Shown here in pieces: positions 8,539 through 17,333 of a stretch of 64,000 nt of DNA. The position numbers were made by a program, and so were the translations under genes. The notes beneath the pieces are model-generated. The model was given only the letters and a program-made list of their open reading frames with translations. It had not been told where the DNA came from and searched no databases. The stretch is from Stagnimonas sp965279705 (lineage in GTDB: Bacteria > Pseudomonadota > Gammaproteobacteria > Nevskiales > Nevskiaceae), in NCBI GenBank assembly GCA_965279705.1, contig OZ257257.1, positions 3,224,001 to 3,288,000 on the forward strand, read 5' to 3'. Numbering within the stretch: the first letter of the stretch is position 1; every line of letters begins with the position of its first letter.

Positions 8539-11500
8539 TCAGTGTGTGGAATGCTGGGCTGCGAAACTCGCTGCCGTAGGGTCGGCGCGCACGCCGCGCC
8601 GCAGGGTGGCGTAGACCACGGGCACGAACAGCAGCGTGCCGAAGGTCGCGAACGAGAGGCCACCGATCACCGCGCGGCCGAGCGGTGCATTCTGCTCGCC
8701 GCCATCGCCCATGCCGAGCGCCATCGGTACCATGCCGATCAGCATCGCGCCGGCGGTCATCAGCACGGGGCGCAGGCGCGTGCTGCCGGCATCGAGTGCG
8801 GCGGCGAAGCTGTCGAGGCCTTCGTCCATGCGCTGGTTGGCGAAGGTCACCAACAGAATGGAGTTCGCGGTGGCAAGGCCGATGGTCATGATCGCACCCA
8901 TCAGCGCCGGCACGCTGAAGAAGGTGCCAGTGAGCCAGAGACCCCAGATCACGCCCGCGCCGGCCGCCGGCAAGGCCATGAGCACGATGAAGGGATCACG
9001 CCAGCTCTGGAAGTTGACCACCATCAGCAGATACACCAGCACCGCCGCGCCCAACAGGCCGAAGCCCAGCTGCGAGAAGGCGTCGCGCATGGCGGTGACG
9101 GTGCCGCGCAGCTCGATGCGGTTGCCCGGTTGCAGTTGCTTGCGGGCCTCGTCCAGCACCTTGTCGAGATCGGCGGCCACCGCACCCAGATCGCGGCCAT
9201 GCACGCTCACGAACAAGTCGTAGCTCGGCTGCACGTTGTAGTGGCTGATGACGGACGCCCCGGTCGCGCGGCTGACGCTGCCGAGGTTACCAAGGAGTTG
9301 CGTGGTGCCCCCTGTGACCGATACCGGCGTGCTCACCAGATTCTCGACACTGCTCATCTCACGCTCTGGCAGCTGCACGGCGATGCGATAGGGGTTGCCT
9401 GTGGCAGGGTCCATCCAGAAGTTGGGCGTCACAGTGCCGGAGCCACTCAGCGTCACCAGCAGATCGTTGGCGACATCGCGCTGGGTGATGCCGAGTTCGA
9501 GCGCGCGCGCACGATCGACATCGACCTTGAGCGTGGGCAGATCGTTGGTCTGGTGTACGGTCACATCCACCGCACCAGGGATGGCGGCGATCTTCTCTTT
9601 CAACTGCTGCGCCAGCCCAAAGTTTTCAACGCGCTTGAAGCCGACCACCTTGACATTGATCTGCGCCGGCAAGCCGAAGTTGAGAATCTGGCTGACGATA
9701 TCCGCAGGCTGAAAATAGAAGTCGAGATCGGGAAACTTCTTTGGCAGCTCGGTGCGCAGCAGCTGCATCCATTCCGGCGCGCCACGCTTGCGGTCGTGCG
9801 TGAGGGCAATCAACACCTCGCCATCGTGGGTACCGACGGTGACGCTGTCGCCGAACGCCATCGAGTACTTGGACGAAGGCTGGCCGATGTTGTCGAGAAT
9901 GAGCGCGACATCGCTGCCCAGCAGCGTGCGCACCTCCTGCTCCACCGCCGAAAAGATCTGCTCGGTGCGCTCGATGCGCGTGCCAGTGGGCGCACGCACG
10001 TGCATGCGGATCTGCCCGGCATCGACGGTGGGGAAAAACTCGCGGCCCACGAACGGCAGCACGGCACTGGTGCAGACCACGACGAGAATCATCGCGGCGA
10101 GCGCAGTGCCGCGATGGGCGAGATTCCATTGCAGCGCGCGTGCGTAACGGCTGCGCAGATTCTCGAAGCCACGATTGAACCCCTTGTGGATGCGATCGAA
10201 GCCATTCTTCGGCGGCGCGTTTTCGTCCTCGTGCGGTTCGTGCCGCAGCAGCCAGTTCGCCATCGCCGGCGTAAGTGTGCGCGACAGCACGTAGCTCGAC
10301 AGGATGGCGAATACCACGGCGAGTGCGAGCGGAATGAAGAGGTAGCGCGCCACCCCACCAAGCAACCAGACCGGCACGAAGACGATGGTGAGCACCAGCG
10401 CCGACACCAGCGCCGGGAAGGCGATCTCGGTGGAGCCGATCAGAATCGCGTCGTACAGATCCTTGCCCCGGCCGTCAATGATCATGTTGCGATGGCGATG
10501 AATGTTCTCGATGGTGATCGTCGCCTCGTCTACCAGGATGCCGATGGCGAGTGCCAGGCCACCAAGCGTCATCAGGTTGAGCGTGTGGCCGAAGGCGGTG
10601 AGCAGCGCGATGGAGGACAAGATCGACAGCGGGATCGACACCGCGACGATCAAGGTCGAGCGCCAGGAGCCGAGGAACAGCAGGATGAAGGTGGCGGTGA
10701 GCGTGGCCGCAATCAGCCCCTCGATGGCGACATGCTCCATCGCGCCGCTGACGAAGGTGCTCTGGTCGAAGCGCGCCTCGATCTTCATGCCCTCGGGTGC
10801 TGCGGCCTGGATCGATGGCAGCAGGGCTTTCACGCCTTCGACGATATCGAGCGTCGAGGCATTGCCGTTTTTCAGGATGTGCAGCAGCACGCTGCGCTGG
10901 CCATCGACGCGCACGACGTTGATCTGCGGCTCCTGCCCGTCGCGCACCTGCGCGACATCGCGCAGGTACACCATGCTGCCGCCCACTTCGCGGATCGGCA
11001 GGTCGTTGAGCTGCTGCAACAGCAGCGGTGAGCTGTTGAGCTGCACCGCGTACTGGGTGTCGCCGATCTTGGCGGCACCCGCGGGCAAGGTGAGGTTCTG
11101 CAGACCCACCGCTTCAGAGACATCGCGTGCCGACAAGCCGCGCGCACGCAAGGCAGCAGGGTCGATATCGACATTGATGAGCCGCGCCGCACCCCCATAC
11201 GGCGCCGGCATGGTGATGCCCTGCACCGAGGCGACGCTGGGGCGGATGCGGGTATTGGCGTAGTCGAAGATCTGCGCCTCGCTCATCGAATCGCTGCTGA
11301 GTGCGAGCTGGATCAGCGGCACCGAGTCGGCGCGGTAGCGCACCATGATCGGCGGGGTAACGCCGGGCGGCATGATGCGCTGGATGGTCTGGCTGATCGC
11401 CGTTGCCTGCGCCAGCGCCACCTCGCTTTTTGCACCGGGGTGAAAGTAGATGCGGATCAGCCCGACACCTTCAGTCGTCTGGCTCTCGATGCGCTCGACG

Positions 11501-11730
11501 TCATTGACGTTGGCGGAGATCGAGTTCTCGGAGTACTGGGTGATGCGCCGCTCGAAGTCGAAGGCGCCCAAGCCTGGATAGGTCCAGATCACCGAAATGA
11601 CCGGGATCTCGATGTTGGGGAAGATGTCTTTCTGCACAGTCTTGGCCGCGAGGCCACCACCGAGCAGGATGACGATGGCAAGCACCGCGAAGGTGTACGG
11701 GCGGCGAAGGGCGAGCTGGATCAGCCACAT
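8539..11730 (-). CDS. RND efflux pump permease subunit (AcrB/HAE family)
   Basis: Encodes 1063 residues of the normal RND length with internally duplicated halves. It starts with the cytosolic segment MWLIQLALRRPYTF and TM1, followed by a porter domain (FPNIEIPVISV, YPGLGA), TM2-6, a second porter domain after MASRTLTPAM-like TM6/7 sequence, and TM8-12. In TM4 the proton-relay pair reads VDEA instead of AcrB's Asp-Asp. In TM10 the region equivalent to AcrB's Lys940 reads GLATANS, without Lys. It is therefore a divergent branch whose coupling residues differ from AcrB; the substrate is not deducible. It is the first gene of a two-gene operon with the adaptor. A TetR-type operator lies 39 bases upstream. 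Confidence 0.92.
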   Translation of the reverse strand: MWLIQLALRRPYTFAVLAIVILLGGGLAAKTVQKDIFPNIEIPVISVIWTYPGLGAFDFERRITQYSENSISANVNDVERIESQTTEGVGLIRIYFHPGAKSEVALAQATAISQTIQRIMPPGVTPPIMVRYRADSVPLIQLALSSDSMSEAQIFDYANTRIRPSVASVQGITMPAPYGGAARLINVDIDPAALRARGLSARDVSEAVGLQNLTLPAGAAKIGDTQYAVQLNSSPLLLQQLNDLPIREVGGSMVYLRDVAQVRDGQEPQINVVRVDGQRSVLLHILKNGNASTLDIVEGVKALLPSIQAAAPEGMKIEARFDQSTFVSGAMEHVAIEGLIAATLTATFILLFLGSWRSTLIVAVSIPLSILSSIALLTAFGHTLNLMTLGGLALAIGILVDEATITIENIHRHRNMIIDGRGKDLYDAILIGSTEIAFPALVSALVLTIVFVPVWLLGGVARYLFIPLALAVVFAILSSYVLSRTLTPAMANWLLRHEPHEDENAPPKNGFDRIHKGFNRGFENLRSRYARALQWNLAHRGTALAAMILVVVCTSAVLPFVGREFFPTVDAGQIRMHVRAPTGTRIERTEQIFSAVEQEVRTLLGSDVALILDNIGQPSSKYSMAFGDSVTVGTHDGEVLIALTHDRKRGAPEWMQLLRTELPKKFPDLDFYFQPADIVSQILNFGLPAQINVKVVGFKRVENFGLAQQLKEKIAAIPGAVDVTVHQTNDLPTLKVDVDRARALELGITQRDVANDLLVTLSGSGTVTPNFWMDPATGNPYRIAVQLPEREMSSVENLVSTPVSVTGGTTQLLGNLGSVSRATGASVISHYNVQPSYDLFVSVHGRDLGAVAADLDKVLDEARKQLQPGNRIELRGTVTAMRDAFSQLGFGLLGAAVLVYLLMVVNFQSWRDPFIVLMALPAAGAGVIWGLWLTGTFFSVPALMGAIMTIGLATANSILLVTFANQRMDEGLDSFAAALDAGSTRLRPVLMTAGAMLIGMVPMALGMGDGGEQNAPLGRAVIGGLSFATFGTLLFVPVVYATLRRGVRADPTAASFAAQHSTH

Positions 11731-11768
11731 GGTGATTGTTTGTAAAGGTCGACAGTTTCATAGAGTGT

Positions 11769-11789
11769 GACCGATCGGTATCAGTTCAA
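11769..11789. promoter_or_regulatory. TetR-type operator upstream of the RND pump
   Basis: Contains the perfect palindrome ACCGATCGGT followed by ATCA and TTCAA. It matches the site at 3172-3192 in front of the tetR gene at 19 of 21 positions. It lies 39-59 bases upstream of the pump start codon, a normal place for an operator. No tetR gene is adjacent, so the cognate regulator may be the one at 3217-3831. Confidence 0.5.
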
Positions 11790-11814
11790 CCACAAGGCCA
11801 GATTCGCCTACAAA

Positions 11815-11839
11815 AAAGCCCCGCACTTGGCGGGGCTTT
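11815..11839 (-). terminator. Rho-independent terminator of the aldehyde dehydrogenase gene
   Basis: Inverted repeat AAAGCCCCGC / GCGGGGCTTT with a 5-base loop, followed on the minus strand by a run of six T. It lies 24 bases beyond the aldehyde dehydrogenase stop codon. The stem sequence is identical to the terminator at 21166. Confidence 0.88.
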
Positions 11840-11862
11840 GCTGAACCGAAGTGCAGAAGTCT

Positions 11863-13305
11863 TTACACAATCTTCATCAGCGTCTGAATCATGCGCTTCA
11901 TGAAGTTGGAATACGGCGGGAAGAAAATCTTCGCCACCATGAAGCGCGTGCGAATCACCGCGCGCTCGTGGCTGAACGCCTTGAAGCCAAAAATGCCGTG
12001 CGCCGCACCGATGCCGGAATTGTTGACGCCGCCGAACGGCAGATTGCCATGCAGGTAATGCACGACGGTGTGGTTGATGCAGGCGCCGCCCGAGGAGGTC
12101 TCCTTCATTACCTTGTTGATGTTCTCGTCGTTCTTGCTCCACACGTAGAGCGCGAGCGGCTTGGGGTTGGCGTTGATCTCGTCGATGACGGTTTGCAGCT
12201 TGCTATAGCCAATGATGGGTAGCAGCGCGCCGAAGATTTCCTCGGACATGATCTTCGCGTCCTTGGGGATGTCGGTGAGCAGCGTCGGTGCCACCCACTG
12301 ATCCTCGATGTTCACACCACCGCCGGCCAGCACGGTGGCTCCCTTGGCCTTGGCATCTTCCAGCAGGCCGGCAACGCGCGCGGCGTGGCGCTGGTTGACG
12401 CTGTGGCTCAGGCAAGGCGAGCGTGATTGCTCGGCATCGGTCGCGCCATAGCTGCTCTTCAGCACCGCACTCGCCTTCTCGACGAACGCGGCCTTCACCG
12501 ACTCGTGCACATAGACATGGTCGGGCGCGATGCAGGTCTGCCCGCCGTTGGTGTACTTGCCCCAGAGAATGTTCCTGGCGGCGAGTTCGAGATCAGCGGT
12601 TTCATCGACGATGGTCGGCGACTTGCCGCCGAGTTCCAGCGTGACGCTGGTGAGGTGCTTGGCGGCAGCGGCCATCACCACCTTGCCGACGGCCGGGCTG
12701 CCGGTGAAAAAGATGTGGTCGAACGGCAGCGCCAGCAAGGCGGTGGAGGTCGCTGCATCGCCCTCGAAGATGGCGACTTCGTCTTCAGAGAAAGTCTCCT
12801 TGATGATCTTCACGATCACCGCCGTGGTGTGCGGCGTCATCTCGCTCGGCTTGACGATGGCGGTGTTGCCGGCGCTGATCGCACTGATCAGCGGCACGAA
12901 GCAGAGATTGACTGGGTAGTTCCACGGCGCGATGACCAGCGTGCGGCCGCGCGGCTCGAACTGGATGTAGCCCTTGAGTCCACCGGTGAGAATGGTCGGC
13001 CACACGCCCTGCGGCTTCATGCGCTTTCTGGTGTGGCGGATGGCGTCGTTGGCCTCGGCCACCACCGGCAGTATCTCGGTGAGATCGACCTCGACCGCCG
13101 GCTTGCGGAAGTCTTTTTCCATCGCCGTGTGCAGCGCGGCCGTGTGGGCCAGCACCGATTCCTTCAGCTTCTTGATCTTGGCGATGCGCTCGTCGGCCGA
13201 AGAACGACGCAAGCGGATGGCGGTATCAAACTGCTTCTCGAACACGCGGCGCACTTCGGCGTCGAGCGTGGTCAGTTCTGGCATGGCAAGTACGGCTGCG
13301 GTCAT
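11863..13305 (-). CDS. Aldehyde dehydrogenase, coniferyl-aldehyde-dehydrogenase-like
   Basis: Encodes 480 residues from an ATG with AGGAG eight bases upstream; longer frames to 13389 lack a ribosome site. It is an NAD(P)-dependent aldehyde dehydrogenase of the class 3-like branch, shorter than the usual 500 residues. Motifs in order are PWNYPVNL, KPSEMTP, FTGSPAVGK (cofactor), LELGGKSP (general-base Glu), GGQTCIAPDHVYV (catalytic Cys) and a C-terminal SGIGAAHGIFGFKAFSHE. The GGQTC-IAPD form and the terminal NFMKRM region resemble coniferyl aldehyde dehydrogenases and long-chain fatty-aldehyde enzymes. It would oxidise aromatic or aliphatic aldehydes in the cytosol or at the inner membrane. 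It is single, with its own terminator. Confidence 0.9.
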   Translation of the reverse strand: MTAAVLAMPELTTLDAEVRRVFEKQFDTAIRLRRSSADERIAKIKKLKESVLAHTAALHTAMEKDFRKPAVEVDLTEILPVVAEANDAIRHTRKRMKPQGVWPTILTGGLKGYIQFEPRGRTLVIAPWNYPVNLCFVPLISAISAGNTAIVKPSEMTPHTTAVIVKIIKETFSEDEVAIFEGDAATSTALLALPFDHIFFTGSPAVGKVVMAAAAKHLTSVTLELGGKSPTIVDETADLELAARNILWGKYTNGGQTCIAPDHVYVHESVKAAFVEKASAVLKSSYGATDAEQSRSPCLSHSVNQRHAARVAGLLEDAKAKGATVLAGGGVNIEDQWVAPTLLTDIPKDAKIMSEEIFGALLPIIGYSKLQTVIDEINANPKPLALYVWSKNDENINKVMKETSSGGACINHTVVHYLHGNLPFGGVNNSGIGAAHGIFGFKAFSHERAVIRTRFMVAKIFFPPYSNFMKRMIQTLMKIV

Positions 13306-13468
13306 GGTGATCTCCTCACGGACCGCTCGAATGCGCGGCCTTAATTGAACGAGTGGCGAATATACCGCCAGCCGCACTGACGGGGCCATGGCAGTTCGTC
13401 ACCCACGGTGCGCGCGTGTTTAACTTGCATGTGCAGGCACTTCGTCGAAACAGCCCATACCGAATGTC

Positions 13469-13906
13469 ATGAATATCGTTTTTGAAACGGACTCCATCTT
13501 GCTCGGCCTCGGCGGCGGCTTGCTGATCGGCCTCTCGGCCGTGCTGCTGCTGGCCTTCAATGGCCGCATTGCCGGCATCAGCGGCATTCTCAGTGGGCTG
13601 ATGCTGGATCGCACCACCAACAATCGGCTCTGGCGTGTGCTGTTTCTCGCAGGCCTCTTGGCCGGTGCCGCCGCTGCGGCGCTGCTGCCGATATCCGCCC
13701 CCAGCAGCAGCACCTTGCAGTGGCTCACGCTCGCGGTTGCCGGGCTGCTGGTCGGGTTCGGTACGCGGCTGGGCACTGGCTGCACGTCGGGGCACGGCAT
13801 CTGCGGCCTGGCGCGGCTCTCCGGGCGCTCGCTTGTGGCGGTGATGACCTTCATGGGCTTTGGCTTTCTGACCGTCTATGTCATCCGCCACGGAGGCCTG
13901 CTATGA
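13469..13906 (+). CDS. YeeE/YedE family sulfur transport protein, N-terminal half
   Basis: A 145-residue membrane protein with about four hydrophobic helices. It carries the family signature GTRLGTGCTSGHGICGLARL, whose Cys aligns with the thiosulfate-handling cysteines of YeeE/TsuA and PmpA. In TsuA both halves are in one polypeptide, but here they are split into two genes with an ATGA stop-start overlap. The pair probably imports thiosulfate or a sulfane-sulfur species. It is first in a four-gene sulfur operon with a persulfide dioxygenase and a TauE exporter, the same partners seen in BigR-regulated operons, though no bigR gene is visible here. The first Met is used; no strong Shine-Dalgarno is seen. 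Confidence 0.87.
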   Translation: MNIVFETDSILLGLGGGLLIGLSAVLLLAFNGRIAGISGILSGLMLDRTTNNRLWRVLFLAGLLAGAAAAALLPISAPSSSTLQWLTLAVAGLLVGFGTRLGTGCTSGHGICGLARLSGRSLVAVMTFMGFGFLTVYVIRHGGLL

Positions 13907-14319
13907 ACTCTCTGATCGCGCTGCTGGCCGGTGCGCTGTTCGGCGCGGGGCTGGTCATTTCAGGAATGACCGACCGGCTCAAGGTGCAGGGTTTTCTGGA
14001 TCTGGCCGGCAACTGGGACCCGACCCTTGCCTTCGTCATGAGCGGTGGATTGCTGGTGACGCTGCCAGGCTTCTGGCTGATTCGGCGGCGCGTCAAGCCG
14101 GTATTGGAGTCTCGCTTTCACCTGCCCACGCGTCGCGATATCGATGCCCGTCTGCTGATCGGTGCGGCCTGCTTCGGCATCGGCTGGGGCATCGCCGGCT
14201 TCTGCCCTGGCCCGGCGCTGGCCACGCTGGTGCGCTTCGACGCTGCGGCGCTGATCTTCGTGCTGGCCATGCTGGCCGGCATGGCGCTGGCTGACGTGGT
14301 GCCCAAACGCGGCCCCTGA
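13903..14319 (+). CDS. YeeE/YedE family sulfur transport protein, C-terminal half
   Basis: A 138-residue membrane protein that starts at the ATG overlapping the previous stop, with GGAGG seven bases upstream. It has hydrophobic segments at its N-terminus (LIALLAGALFGAGLVISGMT), middle and C-terminus, and a conserved block GIGWGIAGFCPGPALATL carrying the second signature Cys. Together with the upstream half it should form the complete thiosulfate/sulfur transporter fold. The partner arrangement matches split PmpA/PmpB-type systems. Fifteen bases separate it from the dioxygenase gene. Confidence 0.87.
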   Translation: MNSLIALLAGALFGAGLVISGMTDRLKVQGFLDLAGNWDPTLAFVMSGGLLVTLPGFWLIRRRVKPVLESRFHLPTRRDIDARLLIGAACFGIGWGIAGFCPGPALATLVRFDAAALIFVLAMLAGMALADVVPKRGP

Positions 14320-14333
14320 CTGTCGAGCCCTCA

Positions 14334-15029
14334 ATGATCTTCCGCCAGTTCTTCGATGCCGATTCCAGCACCTATACCTATCTGCTGGCCTCAGGCTTGG
14401 GGCGAGAGGCGCTGATCATCGACCCGGTGAAGGAGCAGGCCTCGCAGTATCTGGCGGCGATCCACGATCTCGATCTGAAGCTGGTGAAGGCCATCGACAC
14501 CCACACCCACGCCGACCACATCACCGCGCTCGGTGATCTGCGTAACGCCACCGGTTGCGTCACGGTGATGGGCGAGTTCACCAAGGCGGAATGTGTCTCC
14601 ATGCAGGTGCGCGACGGCGAGCTGCTGGATGTCGATGGCATCCGGCTACAAGCGCTCTACACGCCGGGCCACACCGATGAATCCTTCAGCTTCGTGCTCG
14701 ATCCGCGCCAGCCGCAGGCCGTCTTCAGCGGCGATGTGCTGCTGATTCGCAGCAGCGGCCGCACGGATTTTCAGGGCGGCGACCCGCACCGAAGCTGGGA
14801 CTCGATCGTCAACAAGCTGTTCAAGCTGCCGGACGACACCACGCTGTATCCCGCACACGACTACAAGGGCTGGATGTCTTCGTCCATCGGCGAGGAGAAA
14901 CGCCACAACCCACGCTTGGCGGGCAAGACCGAAGCCGAGTACGTCGCCTTCATGCGCAATCTGCAACTGCCCAATCCGAAGATGATGGATATCGCAGTGC
15001 CCGCCAACCTCGCCTGTGGCAAGGCGTAG
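14334..15029 (+). CDS. Persulfide dioxygenase, ETHE1-type metallo-beta-lactamase fold
   Basis: Encodes 231 residues. The metal-binding motif THTHADHITA lies near residue 60, followed by a distal His in YTPGHTDES, the Asp in FSGDVLLI and the last His in PAHDYKG. This HxHxDH-H-D-H set, together with GRTDFQGGD, is the ETHE1/persulfide dioxygenase pattern: one mononuclear iron oxidises glutathione persulfide to sulfite. No rhodanese or DUF442 domain is fused, unlike Blh or CstB. Its neighbours supply the rest of the route: the YeeE pair for sulfur import and the TauE protein to export the sulfite. A glyoxalase II role is less likely because of the GRTDFQ motif and context. Confidence 0.9.
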   Translation: MIFRQFFDADSSTYTYLLASGLGREALIIDPVKEQASQYLAAIHDLDLKLVKAIDTHTHADHITALGDLRNATGCVTVMGEFTKAECVSMQVRDGELLDVDGIRLQALYTPGHTDESFSFVLDPRQPQAVFSGDVLLIRSSGRTDFQGGDPHRSWDSIVNKLFKLPDDTTLYPAHDYKGWMSSSIGEEKRHNPRLAGKTEAEYVAFMRNLQLPNPKMMDIAVPANLACGKA

Positions 15030-15035
15030 CCGCGC

Positions 15036-15842
15036 GTGCTGACCGCCATCGCGCTGGGCCTTCTGGTGGGCCTCATCCTCGCACTCACCGGCGCGGGCGG
15101 CGCAATCATCGCGGTGCCGTTGCTGATGTTCGGCTTTCACTGGGATGTCATCCACGCCGCACCAGTGGCGTTGCTGGCGGTGTGCAGTTCGGCCCTCGTT
15201 GGCACAGCGCTGGGGCTCAAGGCCGGCATCGTCCGCTACAAGGCCGCACTGCTGATGGCTGGCGTGGGCAGCGCGCTCACACCCGTGGGGCTGTGGGTTG
15301 CGCATCGCCTGCCCGCCACGCCGCTGGCCTTGCTGTTTGCGGCGGTGCTGATCTTCGTCGCGCTGCGGATGTTCCACCAGGCACGTCGCCAGCTCGGCGG
15401 CCTGCCTGCGCTTGAGGTGGTAGCCGATGCCGCCGCCTGCAAGCTCAGCGAGCAGACCGGTCGCTTCGAGTGGACGGCGCTCTGCACCCGAACCCTGGCG
15501 CTTGCCGGAGCCGTCACCGGATTCTTGTCGGGCCTGCTCGGTGTCGGCGGTGGTTTCGTCATCGTCCCGGCACTGAAGCGCTCCACCGACCTGCCGATGA
15601 ATGCCGTGGTCGCCACCTCACTGATGGTGATTGCGCTGGTGTCTGCCAGCGCTGTGTTGTCCTCGCTCGTTGCGGGCCGGCTCGACAGCAGCGTGGGCAT
15701 TCCGTTCACACTCGGGGCGGTCACGGCCATGCTGGCGGGGCGTCGGCTGGCGCATCGACTGGCCGGGCCGCGCTTGCAGCAGAGCTTTGCGGTGTTGGCT
15801 CTGGTGGTCGCTGCCGGACTGGTGGCGAGGGTGTTGATCTAA
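15036..15842 (+). CDS. TauE/SafE (TSUP) family sulfite exporter
   Basis: Encodes 268 residues with eight or so hydrophobic helices in two repeats. The repeats start with GLILALTGAGGAIIAVPLL and GFLSGLLGVGGGFVIVPAL, the paired Gly-rich motifs of PF01925. It starts at GTG, six bases after the dioxygenase stop; no upstream ATG fits. As the last gene of the sulfur operon it most likely exports sulfite produced by the persulfide dioxygenase. The trkH gene begins nine bases after its stop, so read-through into potassium uptake is possible. Confidence 0.88.
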   Translation: MLTAIALGLLVGLILALTGAGGAIIAVPLLMFGFHWDVIHAAPVALLAVCSSALVGTALGLKAGIVRYKAALLMAGVGSALTPVGLWVAHRLPATPLALLFAAVLIFVALRMFHQARRQLGGLPALEVVADAAACKLSEQTGRFEWTALCTRTLALAGAVTGFLSGLLGVGGGFVIVPALKRSTDLPMNAVVATSLMVIALVSASAVLSSLVAGRLDSSVGIPFTLGAVTAMLAGRRLAHRLAGPRLQQSFAVLALVVAAGLVARVLI

Positions 15843-15851
15843 ACTGCAAGC

Positions 15852-17333
15852 ATGCCAGCCAATAACAGCGCCGCCGTCCGTGGTCTTTTGCCCGTCGCGC
15901 GCGTACTGGGTTTGCTGCTCATGCTGTTCAGCAGCACTTATCTGCTGCCGCTGGGTTGCTCGCTGCTGTATCGCGACGGCGAGCACTGGGACTTCGTGAT
16001 CGCGATGGTGGTCAGCTTGGTGGTGGGCAGCGCGATGTGGTTTCTCACCCGCCACGCCAAGCGCGACATCAAGCCGCGCGAAGGCTTTCTGCTGGTGTCA
16101 CTGTCGTGGGTGCTGATGGCGGCGACCGCGACGCTGCCGCTGATGATGACCATCAAGGGCCTGAGCTTCACCGATGCGTTCTTCGAGACCATCTCGGGGC
16201 TCACCACCACCGGCTCCACCGTGCTCACGGGGCTGGACAAGCTACCGCCGTCGGTCAACCTCTGGCGTCACGAGCTGACCTGGCTGGGTGGCATGGGCAT
16301 CATCGTGCTGGCGGTGGCGATCCTGCCGCTGCTGGGCGTCGGCGGCATGCAGCTCTACAAGGCCGAGACACCGGGGCCGATCAAGGACGACAAGCTCACT
16401 CCGCGCATTACCCAGACCGCCAAGTCGCTGTGGACCATCTACATCGCCATGACCGCGCTCTGCGCGCTGGCCTACCGCGCCGCCGGCATGAGCTGGTTCG
16501 ATGCCATCTGCCACTCGTTCTCGACGCTGTCGCTGGGTGGCTTCTCGACGCACGACACCAGCTTCGGCTATTTCAACTCGCCCACCATCGAGGCGATCTC
16601 GATCGCCTTCATGATGATGGCCACACTCAATTTCTCGACCCACTTTCTAGTCTGGCGCCATGCCCGGCTGCGCTATTACTGGGAGGACGCCGAAGCGCGC
16701 GCCATCGTCGTGCTGTACGCCACCACAATTGCCGTGCTGACGATCTACCTCTGGTTGTATGGCCAGTACACCGGCCTGCCGGAAACTTTTCGGCACGTGG
16801 CGTTCAACATGGTGTCGCTTGCTACCTCCAGTGGCTTTGCCAGCGTCGACTACAACGTCTGGCCACCATTTGTGTCGATCGCCATCCTGCTGATGTCCTC
16901 CGTCGGCGCCAGCTCCGGCTCGACCGGTGGGGGCATGAAGATGATCCGCGCACTGATCCTGTTCCGCCAAAGCGGCAAGGAGATGGATACGCTGATGCAC
17001 CCCAATAGCGTCAACGTGCTGAAGATCGGCGGCCGCGCCATTCCGCCCAAGGTGGTAATGGCGGTGATGGGCTACATCCATCTATATGCGATGAGCATAT
17101 TCGTGCTCACCTTTTTGCTGCTGGGCAGCGGGCTCGACTTCATGAGCGCGTTCAGCGCCATCGTCGCCAGCATCAACAATGCCGGGCCAGGCCTGAATCT
17201 GGTCGGCCCGGCCAGCAACTATTCGGGGCTGACGGACTTCCAGACTTGGGTCTGCACCTTCGCCATGCTGCTGGGGCGACTGGAAGTGTTCACCCTATTT
17301 GTAGTGCTGACGCCCGCCTTCTGGCGCGACTAG
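15852..17333 (+). CDS. trkH: Trk potassium uptake system membrane subunit TrkH
   Basis: Encodes 493 residues, the normal TrkH length, with four M1-P-M2-like repeats. The selectivity-filter loops are visible as ISGLTTTGSTVL, FSTLSLGGFSTHD, MVSLATSSGFASVD and IVASINNAGPGLNLVG, each with the key filter Gly. GSTGGGMKMIR is the conserved loop after the third filter. It transports K+ in complex with TrkA, whose gene is convergent and shares the CTAG stop tetranucleotide. TrkH and TrkA facing each other tail to tail is not the common layout, but both partners are present. Confidence 0.93.
   Translation: MPANNSAAVRGLLPVARVLGLLLMLFSSTYLLPLGCSLLYRDGEHWDFVIAMVVSLVVGSAMWFLTRHAKRDIKPREGFLLVSLSWVLMAATATLPLMMTIKGLSFTDAFFETISGLTTTGSTVLTGLDKLPPSVNLWRHELTWLGGMGIIVLAVAILPLLGVGGMQLYKAETPGPIKDDKLTPRITQTAKSLWTIYIAMTALCALAYRAAGMSWFDAICHSFSTLSLGGFSTHDTSFGYFNSPTIEAISIAFMMMATLNFSTHFLVWRHARLRYYWEDAEARAIVVLYATTIAVLTIYLWLYGQYTGLPETFRHVAFNMVSLATSSGFASVDYNVWPPFVSIAILLMSSVGASSGSTGGGMKMIRALILFRQSGKEMDTLMHPNSVNVLKIGGRAIPPKVVMAVMGYIHLYAMSIFVLTFLLLGSGLDFMSAFSAIVASINNAGPGLNLVGPASNYSGLTDFQTWVCTFAMLLGRLEVFTLFVVLTPAFWRD

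Noticed and set aside
8458..11031. Open frame of 857 codons on the plus strand opposite the RND pump
   Set aside because: Arg/His/Asp-rich composition without any domain, exactly antisense to a complete RND permease; an effect of high GC and codon bias.
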